Of a stretch of 64,000 nucleotides of DNA, positions 43,479 to 51,159 are shown in pieces. Position 1 is the first letter of the stretch, and each line of letters begins with the position of its first letter. Made by a program: the position numbers and the translations under genes. The notes under the pieces were generated by a model, which did not search any database, had not been told where the DNA came from, and worked only from the letters and a program-made list of their open reading frames with translations. Origin of the DNA: JBCCCJ01 sp039029315 (lineage in GTDB: Bacteria; Bacteroidota; Bacteroidia; J057); NCBI GenBank assembly GCA_039029315.1, contig JBCCGK010000052.1, positions 1 to 64,000 of the forward strand. The letters are read 5' to 3'.

Positions 43479-44186
43479 ATGAGCTATTCTGCCAAAGACA
43501 TTTTAGACCAATTAGACGACTGTGCACTGGGGCATTCTTTCCCAATGTTGGATAACGGATATGTATATCCGATTACCTCAAGATTAACTGCCTACCGCGA
43601 TCAGATGAGATGGATCCTTCTCATTGAAGTATTTGGATTTAACTATAGGGGAATCGGCCTGAGTGGAATCAGCAATTGTCTCCATTTTTTCGGAAATTGT
43701 CTTCGGTTTAAGCCAGGTATTCATAACAAAAACTTCCTCTTCTTTTTTGAAAATAGTGAAGAAGGTTCCGCTTTTGATCCAGACACTCAAGATCACCTCA
43801 ATCCTGGGGTCAACTCCATCTTGATCCGCAAACAAACAATTCCTGTTCAACATGAGGTAGCGTTTTATTTGAACAAAGGAATCAATGTGGAAGCCCCTCC
43901 CAACATATTTGTTTGGGAGTTTTTAAGAGGCTTGCTTCCAGAATACAGACAATTATTGCTGGCTAGCGAATTAGAAATCAGGGCAAGGATTGCTCGTGAT
44001 CTGGAGCAGTTCATACGTCTGGATGAGTGGCATCACCCAGATTTGGCAATCGGAGAGCTACCCAGTCATTGTGAGACATTCCAACAGCTAGCTCAAGCTC
44101 TGGAAACAGGAGATGCTTCTTTCTATCAACCCAGCCAGCCCGCCAATAGCCACTGGACAAATTGGCCATCAGGGGGCACATTATAG
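43479..44186 (+). CDS. Uncharacterised protein, DUF7003-like
   Basis: 235 residues, cytoplasmic. ILDQLDDCALGHSFPMLDNG, then YVYPITSRLTAYRDQMRWIL and LIEVFGFNYRG, resemble a family of hypothetical proteins I recall as DUF7003. No catalytic motif is apparent. The C-terminus is Pro/Ser-rich and low in order. It ends 25 bp before a palindromic repeat element, convergent with the MerB-like gene. Confidence 0.75.
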   Translation: MSYSAKDILDQLDDCALGHSFPMLDNGYVYPITSRLTAYRDQMRWILLIEVFGFNYRGIGLSGISNCLHFFGNCLRFKPGIHNKNFLFFFENSEEGSAFDPDTQDHLNPGVNSILIRKQTIPVQHEVAFYLNKGINVEAPPNIFVWEFLRGLLPEYRQLLLASELEIRARIARDLEQFIRLDEWHHPDLAIGELPSHCETFQQLAQALETGDASFYQPSQPANSHWTNWPSGGTL

Positions 44187-44211
44187 GGAATCTGTCAATC
44201 TGTGACAGCTT

Positions 44212-44374
44212 AGAGACTGTTTGAACATCTATTACTTATTTTTTGTATGCGTCTTTTTTCCTCATCCAGCGGCTTTTTTTGTTCTCATAGCACCACTATG
44301 AGAACAAAAAAGAGCCTTGTCTGAGAAAAAAATACATCATAAAAATTCTCAGCACAGATTCCAAAACAGTCTCT
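44212..44374. repeat. Palindromic repeat element (family copy 3, complete)
   Basis: Ends AGAGACTGTTT (44212-44222) and AAACAGTCTCT (44364-44374) are exact reverse complements. The centre is a perfect hairpin: a 16-bp stem of six T, GTTCTCATAG and its complement around CACCA (44275-44311). The left 81 bp recurs at 62259-62339 with about five differences. It fills the convergent gap between the genes at 43479 and 44374, and its last base is the first base of the downstream gene's stop codon. Confidence 0.85.
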
Positions 44375-45039
44375 TACAATTTCCAAAAATCAGAGGTAAA
44401 GCCTACTTCCTGAAAAATCGCTTCTGCAACGGAGTCCGACTTGCGCGTCCAATCTGGAGAAAGATAGTTGCCGTACCATTTTCTGGCCAACTCCCAGACA
44501 TGTGAGATCGGTTTGATTTCTCCTTTGGGGACACGATGTTGGCGGCACCACTGGTCCACGGCCTCCTCGGATTCAAACGTCAACATATTGGCACAGGTAT
44601 AGACGACATTGTCCCAGAATCTTTTTGCAGGTACTGGAAAATGAACCACCAACTCAGCTTCCTGGACATTTCCTTCTCGAATGTGAATAATCAAGGGATC
44701 GATTGTTCCATTGAGTTTGGTGTGAATGCGAACCTTATCTCCTACCAAAGCAGCTACCCCAAAAGAACACCAGCTACAGTTACCATACCAACTTTGGTGT
44801 TCACTTTCTACCCAAAACAAGGTTGGGAACAAAGCAAACGGATGGGCAACCCAGATCTTGTGTGAGCCAGGATGTAACACGATGGCATGATTGGCGACCA
44901 GTTCCTCCAGACCATGTTGCACTTCTTTTTCTGAGCAGTTGTCAATTCCAGCTAACTCTGCAACGCTTGGAGCGAAGCCATGTTCAAAGATGAAGCGATT
45001 GATGTAATACCGAAGCCTATCCTGAAAAGCTTGTTCCAT
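44374..45039 (-). CDS. Alkylmercury lyase (MerB)-family protein lacking the catalytic Asp
   Basis: 221 residues from the ATG at 45039; the open frame extends further but would overlap the upstream gene. Winged-helix N-terminus about 1-65. The MerB core follows: WYGNCSWCSFG with C91 at the position of MerB C96, and VVYTCANMLTFESEEAVDQW with C149 at the position of C159. The Asp that follows in true MerB (D99) is a Gly here. The start is 1 bp after the aldo/keto reductase stop, so the pair is an operon. No merA, merT or merR is nearby. A role other than organomercury cleavage seems likely. Confidence 0.78.
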   Translation of the reverse strand: MEQAFQDRLRYYINRFIFEHGFAPSVAELAGIDNCSEKEVQHGLEELVANHAIVLHPGSHKIWVAHPFALFPTLFWVESEHQSWYGNCSWCSFGVAALVGDKVRIHTKLNGTIDPLIIHIREGNVQEAELVVHFPVPAKRFWDNVVYTCANMLTFESEEAVDQWCRQHRVPKGEIKPISHVWELARKWYGNYLSPDWTRKSDSVAEAIFQEVGFTSDFWKL

Positions 45040-45040
45040 G

Positions 45041-46027
45041 TTACCAGAGTTGATGGACATATTGCTTGACCTCCTCTGCATAGATCTGATCAATCCCGGC
45101 AATCTGATGATCGGTCATAGGGGGTACCTTCAGCGTGGCCAAATTACTATGCACCTGCTGTTCTTTGGACGCACCGGGAATCACACAACTGACTTCTGGA
45201 AATCGCAAAGTCCATTGCAGGGCACGTGGTGCCAGATTGTCTTCTCCAGGGAATAACTCCTTCAGACGATCGACTGCCTGTAAGCCTTGTTGGTAGGGAA
45301 TCCCGGAAAAAGTCTCCCCTTTATCAAAAGCAGCCCCATCTCTGTTGAAGAATCGGTGATCTCCCTCGCCGAACTGTGTCTGAGCTGTGTACTTGCCAGT
45401 GAGGAGTCCGCTTGCAAGCGGGACACGAGCCAAAATCCCAACATTGTAGTCTGCCGCCAACTGAAAGAATTTCTCTATCGGCCGCTGTCGAAACATATTA
45501 AAAATGATTTGAACCGTGCTGACATTTGGAAATTCTATTGCCTTGATCGCTTCTTCAATTTTTTCCACACTCACTCCCATATGAAGGATTTTGCCTTCGT
45601 CCTTCAATCTCTCAAATAATTCGAAGATTTCAGGTCGATAATAGACCTCAGTCGGCGGGCAATGCAGCTGAATCAGATCCAAAGCCTCCACCCCTAATCT
45701 TATGAGACTCTCCTCCACATAGCTTCGCAAAGCCTGGGGTGTATAATGTTGGTTATCGTGCGGGGAAATTTGCCGACCGCATTTGGTGGCTACATAGATG
45801 CGCTCAGATCTGTTTTTGAGGAGTCTGCCGACAGCTTTTTCACTTTCTCCCGCTTCATAGACATCTGCTGTATCGATAAAATTGACGCCAGCATCTACAG
45901 CAGCGTTCAAGATTCGGTCTGCATTGGCATGATCGAAGCCAGAGCCCCATTTCCCGCCTACTTGCCAGGTTCCGAGTGCGAGTTCTGTGATACGAAATCC
46001 GGTTTTTCCGAGTGTACGAAGGTTCAT
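45041..46027 (-). CDS. Aldo/keto reductase
   Basis: 328 residues from the ATG at 46027; an open frame to 46213 adds unlikely sequence. MNLRTLGKTGFRITELALGT is the classic start. The tetrad is D52, Y57, K82 and the His in LIQLHCP. VSCVIPGASKEQQVHSNL is the NADP-phosphate-binding loop near the C-terminus. It reduces or oxidises carbonyls with NADPH. It heads a two-gene minus-strand operon with the MerB-like protein. Confidence 0.93.
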   Translation of the reverse strand: MNLRTLGKTGFRITELALGTWQVGGKWGSGFDHANADRILNAAVDAGVNFIDTADVYEAGESEKAVGRLLKNRSERIYVATKCGRQISPHDNQHYTPQALRSYVEESLIRLGVEALDLIQLHCPPTEVYYRPEIFELFERLKDEGKILHMGVSVEKIEEAIKAIEFPNVSTVQIIFNMFRQRPIEKFFQLAADYNVGILARVPLASGLLTGKYTAQTQFGEGDHRFFNRDGAAFDKGETFSGIPYQQGLQAVDRLKELFPGEDNLAPRALQWTLRFPEVSCVIPGASKEQQVHSNLATLKVPPMTDHQIAGIDQIYAEEVKQYVHQLW

Positions 46028-46593
46028 AAAGGATGATCTATTTGGATAGATCAGCAAGATAAGCGAATCGAACTTGAACTCACAAAGGAATGGGAGCTGT
46101 TTATCCAATATTTGATGCCTGAATTTCCTGATGGCATGCCTTTGCCCCCCTATAGACAGAATGCTCCCCATTGACAATAGAGAGGTGACAAGATCGTCCC
46201 TTTGTGATGGCAAGACCTTGTGTGAAGTCCATTGTAGGGGGGAGCGACTTATGTGAAGGACGAAAAAAGAGGGTAATCGCTTTTTACAATGGTTCCGAAA
46301 TCAACCAATCTTCTATCTGCATCTCTCATCCCACAGCAGGACCTGTCATAGATTTTTCCATATTTGAACTGCCCATCTCTCCGAAAAACATCCTCTTTCG
46401 GAGGCTGAACTGCACCATTTGCACACGAACTCCCGATGAATCGGGATTTTTCCGTAAAATGACTTGTCAGAACTCGAAGTCCGACTTTTCGCTCACACAT
46501 TGTCGATTCCATACATACTTGAAACAATTCCCTATATTTTTCCCAAATGCCAATGTCTAGCTGTCCAATTCTAACCTTTAATGTCCTTTCTCT
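46028..46593. other. Long intergenic region between aldo/keto reductase and S9 peptidase
   Basis: 566 bp with no convincing gene; a 118-codon plus-strand frame at 46204-46560 has no family-like features. Two hairpins at 46379-46452 (listed separately) stand out. Promoters for both divergent neighbours should lie here. Confidence 0.4.
46379..46452 (+). ncRNA. Two-hairpin element with intrinsic terminator: attenuator or small RNA end
   Basis: CTCCGAAA (46379-46386) and TTTCGGAG (46396-46403) form a perfect 8-bp stem. 27 bp later TCCCGA-TGAA-TCGGGA (46431-46446) forms a stem followed by six T, a standard intrinsic terminator on the plus strand. No plus-strand gene lies upstream to be terminated, so this is either a leader attenuator of the S9 peptidase gene (140 bp downstream) or the end of an unannotated small RNA. 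Confidence 0.45.
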
Positions 46594-48591
46594 ATGAAAC
46601 AGTTTATCCTCCTACTCTTCTGCATGCTATTGTCTACAATAGGATGGTCTCAAGACCTCAAATGGACGCCAGAATTTAGCATGAATTTCAACAGTATAAA
46701 CGCTACTTCTCTGAGTCATGATGGTCAATATGTGGCCTATGTGGTGAGAGAACCCATCATGGAAGCCAAAAAATCTGAATATCGATCCCAGATCTGGGTT
46801 GCCAGGACTGATGGAAGCATGAATGTCCAATATACCCGACATGAAAAATCCAGCTCTTCTCCTGCATTCTCTCCAGATGGGCAACATTTGGTTTTTCTTT
46901 CCAATAGAGAAAAAAAGACTCAACTCTGGCGCATGAGATTGATGGGAGGGGAGGCAGAGGTATTGACGGAAATGGACAATCATGTCTCTCGCTTCAAATG
47001 GTCTCCAGACGGAAGCAAAATTGCCTTTACGATGTCAGATCCAGAAACAGCAGAAGAAAAGAAGGCCAAAGATGAAAAACGCCATGTCATTTTGGTGGAT
47101 CAACAACATAAGTACAGCCATCTATATACGGTATCTCTCACACCTGACGATTCTGGCAGCTTTTCGGTGCAACGCATAACCGAAGGGGAATTCAGCATTC
47201 GGAGCTTTGATTGGGCACCTGATGGCAGCCGATTGGTCTTTGATCACGCTTTAGACCCCAATATCAATACAGGATTCCTGGATCTGGACATTTCTTGGGT
47301 ATCAGCCGACAGTGGTGCCGTCCAGCCTTTGGTCACGCGTCCCGGCGTGGACAGCAATCCCCTATTTTCACCTGATGGTAGCATGATTGCTTTTGGCTCT
47401 CATGGTGGACAAGCAGAACCTGTCGGATTAACGGATCTATATACCATTCCCTCTTCAGGAGGTGCTCCTCAAGCCATGGCACATACGCAGGACCGATCCG
47501 CTTCCTTGATTGGATGGAGCGAAGACAACTCTTCTCTCTATTACGCTGAAAGCGCAAAAACCAAAACGGCTCTTTTTTCTATCAAAAGCAATGGAAAAGG
47601 CAAAACAAGACCTATTTCTGATGAGCAGGGTGTGCTTTCCTCCTTTAGCATACGACCGAATGCCAATCGGATTACCTATGTCTATCAGGGCCTGAATCAG
47701 CCCGCAGAAGTATTTACGGCTGGACTGGATGGTTCCAATCCTGTCCAACTCAGTCAGGTACATGCAGATATTGAGCTTCCGGATATGGGCAAAACAGAAC
47801 TGATCCGATGGACATCAAAAGATGGGTTGGAAATCGAGGGACTTCTCACCTATCCCATTGGCTACCAAGCTGGGCAACAATATGCGTTGATTTTGCAAGT
47901 GCATGGAGGACCGGGTGGGGTATTTTCTGAGCGATTCACAGGTGCTCCTTCTATATACCTGACGCAATATTTTGCAGAACAGGGCTTTTTCATCCTGAGA
48001 CCCAACCCAAGAGGCAGTAATGGTTATGGGAAGGAATTTCGATTTGCCAACATCAAGGATTGGGGCTATGGCGACTATGAAGACCTCATGAGTGGAGTAG
48101 ACCATGTGCTATCACTTGGCATGGCAGATGCCAATCGACTCTTCCTGATGGGATGGAGCTATGGGGGATATATGACAAGTTTTGCTGTAACAAGAACCAA
48201 TCGGTTCAAAGCAGCCAGCATGGGCGCAGGTCTGCCCAATCTGATCAGCATGGTAACTACCACTGATATTCCTGACTATCTCGCTGCCCATATGGGGGGA
48301 GAGTTTTGGGATGATTATGAGACCTATGAAAAGCACTCTGCCATGTACCGAATCAAAGAGGTCAGTACGCCTACTCAGGTGATCCACGGCGCCAATGATC
48401 TTCGGGTACCCACTGATCAGGGATATGAGTTTTATGTCGCCTTGAAGCGACGTGGGATTCCCACAGAAATGATTGTTTTACCCAGAACTCCACATGGACC
48501 CAGAGAACCGCGATTGCTTATGGAGGTTTCTCCCAGGATTTTGAAATGGTTCGAAACCTATATGGACACTGAGGCAAAGGGAGAAAAATAA
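46594..48591 (+). CDS. S9-family peptidase (prolyl oligopeptidase / acylaminoacyl-peptidase type)
   Basis: 665 residues. Signal peptide 1-19 (LFCMLLSTIGWSQ). Residues 25-390 form a WD40-like/TolB-type beta-propeller with repeated blades (FSPDGQHLVFLSNR, WSPDGSKIAFTMSD, FSPDGSMIAFGSHG). The C-terminal hydrolase domain has nucleophile S522 (GWSYGGYM), D602 (HGANDLRVP) and H634 (TPHGPRE). It cleaves short peptides in the periplasm. It is followed by a strong hairpin shared with the next gene. Confidence 0.95.
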   Translation: MKQFILLLFCMLLSTIGWSQDLKWTPEFSMNFNSINATSLSHDGQYVAYVVREPIMEAKKSEYRSQIWVARTDGSMNVQYTRHEKSSSSPAFSPDGQHLVFLSNREKKTQLWRMRLMGGEAEVLTEMDNHVSRFKWSPDGSKIAFTMSDPETAEEKKAKDEKRHVILVDQQHKYSHLYTVSLTPDDSGSFSVQRITEGEFSIRSFDWAPDGSRLVFDHALDPNINTGFLDLDISWVSADSGAVQPLVTRPGVDSNPLFSPDGSMIAFGSHGGQAEPVGLTDLYTIPSSGGAPQAMAHTQDRSASLIGWSEDNSSLYYAESAKTKTALFSIKSNGKGKTRPISDEQGVLSSFSIRPNANRITYVYQGLNQPAEVFTAGLDGSNPVQLSQVHADIELPDMGKTELIRWTSKDGLEIEGLLTYPIGYQAGQQYALILQVHGGPGGVFSERFTGAPSIYLTQYFAEQGFFILRPNPRGSNGYGKEFRFANIKDWGYGDYEDLMSGVDHVLSLGMADANRLFLMGWSYGGYMTSFAVTRTNRFKAASMGAGLPNLISMVTTTDIPDYLAAHMGGEFWDDYETYEKHSAMYRIKEVSTPTQVIHGANDLRVPTDQGYEFYVALKRRGIPTEMIVLPRTPHGPREPRLLMEVSPRILKWFETYMDTEAKGEK

Positions 48592-48602
48592 AGGCTGATG
48601 CT

Positions 48603-48649
48603 GAGTAAGACCTGACAGCTTGTTCATAACAAGCTGTCAGGTCTTACTC
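48603..48649. terminator. Perfect 22-bp-stem bidirectional terminator
   Basis: Arms 48603-48624 and 48628-48649 are exact reverse complements around CAT. It lies 12 bp after the S9 peptidase stop and covers the last codons and stop (48637-48639) of the convergent HEAT-repeat gene. Stem bases include GACCTGACAGCTTG. There is no T-run, but the stem is long and can form on both strands. Confidence 0.75.
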
Positions 48650-49284
48650 GCCTTCCGTAGAACCTTCTCAATCCGTCTTCGTTTACTTTCTTTCTCTACC
48701 TCTGGCAACCTCTCCACCAAAGCCGTCAAGAAGTGCTCTTGTCTGTCTGAATCAATCACAGGCAGGGATCTCTCGGCATACATCGGCAACTGATTGGTGG
48801 GGCAGCTGCGAAGTTGTTCTACCAATAAGGGAAAACAATCAGCTCCATATTCTGATTCTGCACACAATCGAATCAGGATGTTCATAGCCTGGTCTCTGGT
48901 GATCACAGAACCGTTCTCTGCGGCGGTAAGAATGTTGGTAATTCGGAAAAAAATGCCTGCGGGATTCACCTGGCAAATCCAGGCAAGAGCGGTCATTCCG
49001 CCCCATTGGAGACGATTGTTGTTGGAAGATAGCAAGGCTACAAATTCATCCAGATAAGGAGCAATCAGGGCTGGTTGTCGTTCTCCTATCTCGTAAAGCA
49101 CTTTGATGCAATCATGCTGGACAGCCCTTTTGCCAGCGAGTTGCTTCACCAACTCCTGAATGGCTTCCATATCTTCCAGTTCCACAATTCTGCTTGCCAA
49201 CTCAATATTGGGGGCTTCATCTTTCCGTCCAAGGGCGGAAGAAATATATTCCAGGACTGCTATTGGTTTTTCCATCTCTCTCAT
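48637..49284 (-). CDS. HEAT-repeat-like protein
   Basis: 215 residues, all alpha-helical. Repeating helix pairs such as DMEAIQELVKQLAGKRAVQH, CIKVLYEIGERQPALIAPYL and MTALAWICQVNPAGIF resemble HEAT/armadillo repeats used for binding other proteins. No signal peptide. A second in-frame ATG at 49275 is possible. The C-terminal SKT codons lie inside the shared hairpin. Function unknown. Confidence 0.8.
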   Translation of the reverse strand: MREMEKPIAVLEYISSALGRKDEAPNIELASRIVELEDMEAIQELVKQLAGKRAVQHDCIKVLYEIGERQPALIAPYLDEFVALLSSNNNRLQWGGMTALAWICQVNPAGIFFRITNILTAAENGSVITRDQAMNILIRLCAESEYGADCFPLLVEQLRSCPTNQLPMYAERSLPVIDSDRQEHFLTALVERLPEVEKESKRRRIEKVLRKASKT

Positions 49285-49392
49285 GGGGTTTCATCAAAAC
49301 ATAATCAGGTTCATGCCTGACCTTTCTTCCAAGACCTGCTACTGCGTAGGAGGCCATCATAAAGACTTGATTGGTCTTGCTCAAAGCTAATA

Positions 49393-49420
49393 CGACTGAC
49401 TGACAACCCTGTGTCAGTCG
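49393..49420 (-). terminator. Hairpin at the end of the WYL regulator gene
   Basis: CGACTGAC (49393-49400) and GTCAGTCG (49413-49420) are exact inverted repeats with a 12-nt loop and include the stop codon of the WYL gene. No T-run follows, so terminator function is tentative. Confidence 0.4.
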
Positions 49421-50100
49421 GATTCGCTTGCTTGCAACTGTTGGATATATTCTGCCAAACTGAGATGTCCTTCTCCAAATATCTCAGAGGTTGGTTGGAG
49501 ATCTTCTACCCGAGCCAGAGAAAAATCCCGATAGGCCTTCCTCAATTGACACCAGGCAATCACGTGCCAGGTCTGGCTGTAAAAGGTGATGCCAATGGGT
49601 TCAATCTTGCGTTCGGATGGTCTCCCCATGATGTCCCGATACTGCATTCGCAGAACGTGTCGATGTGTACAAGCCTGTTCTGCAAGCGGCATAAATCTGG
49701 CAGATTCTTCTTTGCCGATATAGACCCCGACTTTTTCTTCCAACTGCTCCCAACTCTCCAACTGAGATTCTTTCAACTTGTGCTTAATCTTGAGTAAGGC
49801 ACTCGAAAAACGCTCAAATGTTTCTGGGTCAATGTATTTCCTGGCAAGTTGTTCGACAAAGATGAAAGATTTGGCTTCTTCCAAAGTAAAGGTCATCGGG
49901 GGAAGAAAATGTCCCCCTACGATGTAGTAGCCTCTGTCTTTTTCAAACGCAATGGGGGTGCCTGCTGTCTCCAGGGAGCGAAGATCCCGATACAGGGTTC
50001 GCTCACTCACCTCGAATTTGTCTTGCAAATCCTCGATGGAGGTATATCTCCGAGATTGCAAATAGGCCACAATAGCCGTGAGTCGTTCTATGCGTTTCAA
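49414..50100 (-). CDS. WYL-domain transcriptional regulator (DeoR-type HTH)
   Basis: 228 residues. HTH at about 1-60 (TSIEDLQDKFEVSERTLYRD, LRSLETAGTPIAFEKDRGYY). The WYL domain occupies about 130-225, with the KIEPIGITFYSQTWHVIAW segment holding the W-x-hydrophobic pattern. WYL domains sense ligands, often nucleic acids or nucleotides. The start overlaps the stop of the upstream membrane-protein gene by 4 bp, so they form an operon with the gene at 50522. Confidence 0.92.
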   Translation of the reverse strand: MKRIERLTAIVAYLQSRRYTSIEDLQDKFEVSERTLYRDLRSLETAGTPIAFEKDRGYYIVGGHFLPPMTFTLEEAKSFIFVEQLARKYIDPETFERFSSALLKIKHKLKESQLESWEQLEEKVGVYIGKEESARFMPLAEQACTHRHVLRMQYRDIMGRPSERKIEPIGITFYSQTWHVIAWCQLRKAYRDFSLARVEDLQPTSEIFGEGHLSLAEYIQQLQASESD

Positions 50101-50519
50101 AACAAAAAGTCTTGGATGTCTTCTTCCGGAACATTCTTGAGTTGATCTTCTAGCGTTTCATGGGGAATTCGTTCACGATCAGGTGATAGGTAATGTGCCA
50201 GCAATTCCATCACAATTCCGGCAAGCAAGAATTTTCCCATATGCGGAATCCCCATAAACTGCAGGGTCAAGGCCACCAAAAAGGCAATGAATCCCAGGAC
50301 CGTCAGCAGACCATGAGGCGTTCTGATACTCTCCAATGATTCCATCCGTACCAGGTTGATCACACATCCAATCGCCAGCGCACATAATCCAGTTCCGAGA
50401 AGCAAGCTTGCCCCCTCCCAGTGCAGAATCTTGAATAGCACGCCCAATAGATAAGCGCCTATCCCTATCACCCAGGCGATTGTCCCAAAATATTTCAGGA
50501 AAACAGCAGATCGTTTCAT
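50097..50519 (-). CDS. Small membrane protein with GldL-like helices
   Basis: 140 residues from the ATG at 50519; an in-frame extension to 50543 is unlikely. Four membrane helices. YLLGVLFKILHWEGASLLLG matches the GALFKIMHWPGA pattern of GldL and other Bacteroidota membrane proteins; here it appears in a stand-alone small protein. The C-terminal part is cytoplasmic and acidic (NVPEEDIQDF). It overlaps the WYL regulator downstream by 4 bp and follows the gene at 50522 by 2 bp. Confidence 0.8.
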   Translation of the reverse strand: MKRSAVFLKYFGTIAWVIGIGAYLLGVLFKILHWEGASLLLGTGLCALAIGCVINLVRMESLESIRTPHGLLTVLGFIAFLVALTLQFMGIPHMGKFLLAGIVMELLAHYLSPDRERIPHETLEDQLKNVPEEDIQDFLF

Positions 50520-50521
50520 GC

Positions 50522-51019
50522 TTATTGTGTTACAGGTTGCCATTCGATATCCGCTTCAGGCCAGGGATCAGGAAAGCCCCAACCCGGCCCTTCGATGATT
50601 TGTTTCATTTCCCAGATCCGCTTTCCCTCCTTCACATAGATGCGATGCTCAATACTCGTTCCATTCACCGACCCACCATTGATGAAGACGAAAAACAACT
50701 CTCCTTTGTCATCGTAATAAAAATATCGTTCAAGGGCAGAATCTTCGGAACCTCCAAATTTTTTGTAGACCCGAATCCTCCCTTCATGATCTCTGAACCA
50801 GGTTTTTTCTGTGTCCTGATAGGGGCCCCCATGTTCAAATGTGCGAATTTCTTTGCTAATCTGTCCCGATGCTAGATGCTGCTGAATTTCTCGATATTGC
50901 TGTCGGATGTGCAGGATTTGGGGATGCGTATACCAATTGTGTTCCGTAATTTTCTGTCCATATCCCATATCCCAACAGCAGACGAAAGCGAAACAAAAGA
51001 GAAAAAGTATCTTGGACAT
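50522..51019 (-). CDS. Small exported protein, unrecognised
   Basis: 165 residues. Signal peptide 1-21 (FLFCFAFVCCWDMGYGQ). The mature part is charged and beta-rich, with KTWFRDHEGRIRVYKKFGGS and YYDDKGELFFVFINGGS, resembling small secreted domains that bind or sense something in the periplasm. It is first in the three-gene minus-strand operon with the GldL-like protein and the WYL regulator. Confidence 0.75.
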   Translation of the reverse strand: MSKILFLFCFAFVCCWDMGYGQKITEHNWYTHPQILHIRQQYREIQQHLASGQISKEIRTFEHGGPYQDTEKTWFRDHEGRIRVYKKFGGSEDSALERYFYYDDKGELFFVFINGGSVNGTSIEHRIYVKEGKRIWEMKQIIEGPGWGFPDPWPEADIEWQPVTQ

Positions 51020-51159
51020 GTGTAAATAATCAGGGAGAAGATTCCATCAGTCCTGCAAAATTACAAAAATCTGGCTGGGATTGAATCGGAACTTTCCTTT
51101 GAATTTGAAGAGGCGATAAAAAAATTTTTATATTCTCCTGATTTATTCAACTATTTTTC

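Noticed and set aside
44374..45039. Mercury-resistance operon
   Set aside because: Only a MerB-like protein is present, it lacks the catalytic Asp, and no merA, merT, merP or merR is visible.
46204..46560. 118-codon plus-strand frame in the 46-kb gap
   Set aside because: Composition rich in Cys, Ser and Phe, no helix or strand pattern, and an intrinsic terminator lies inside it.
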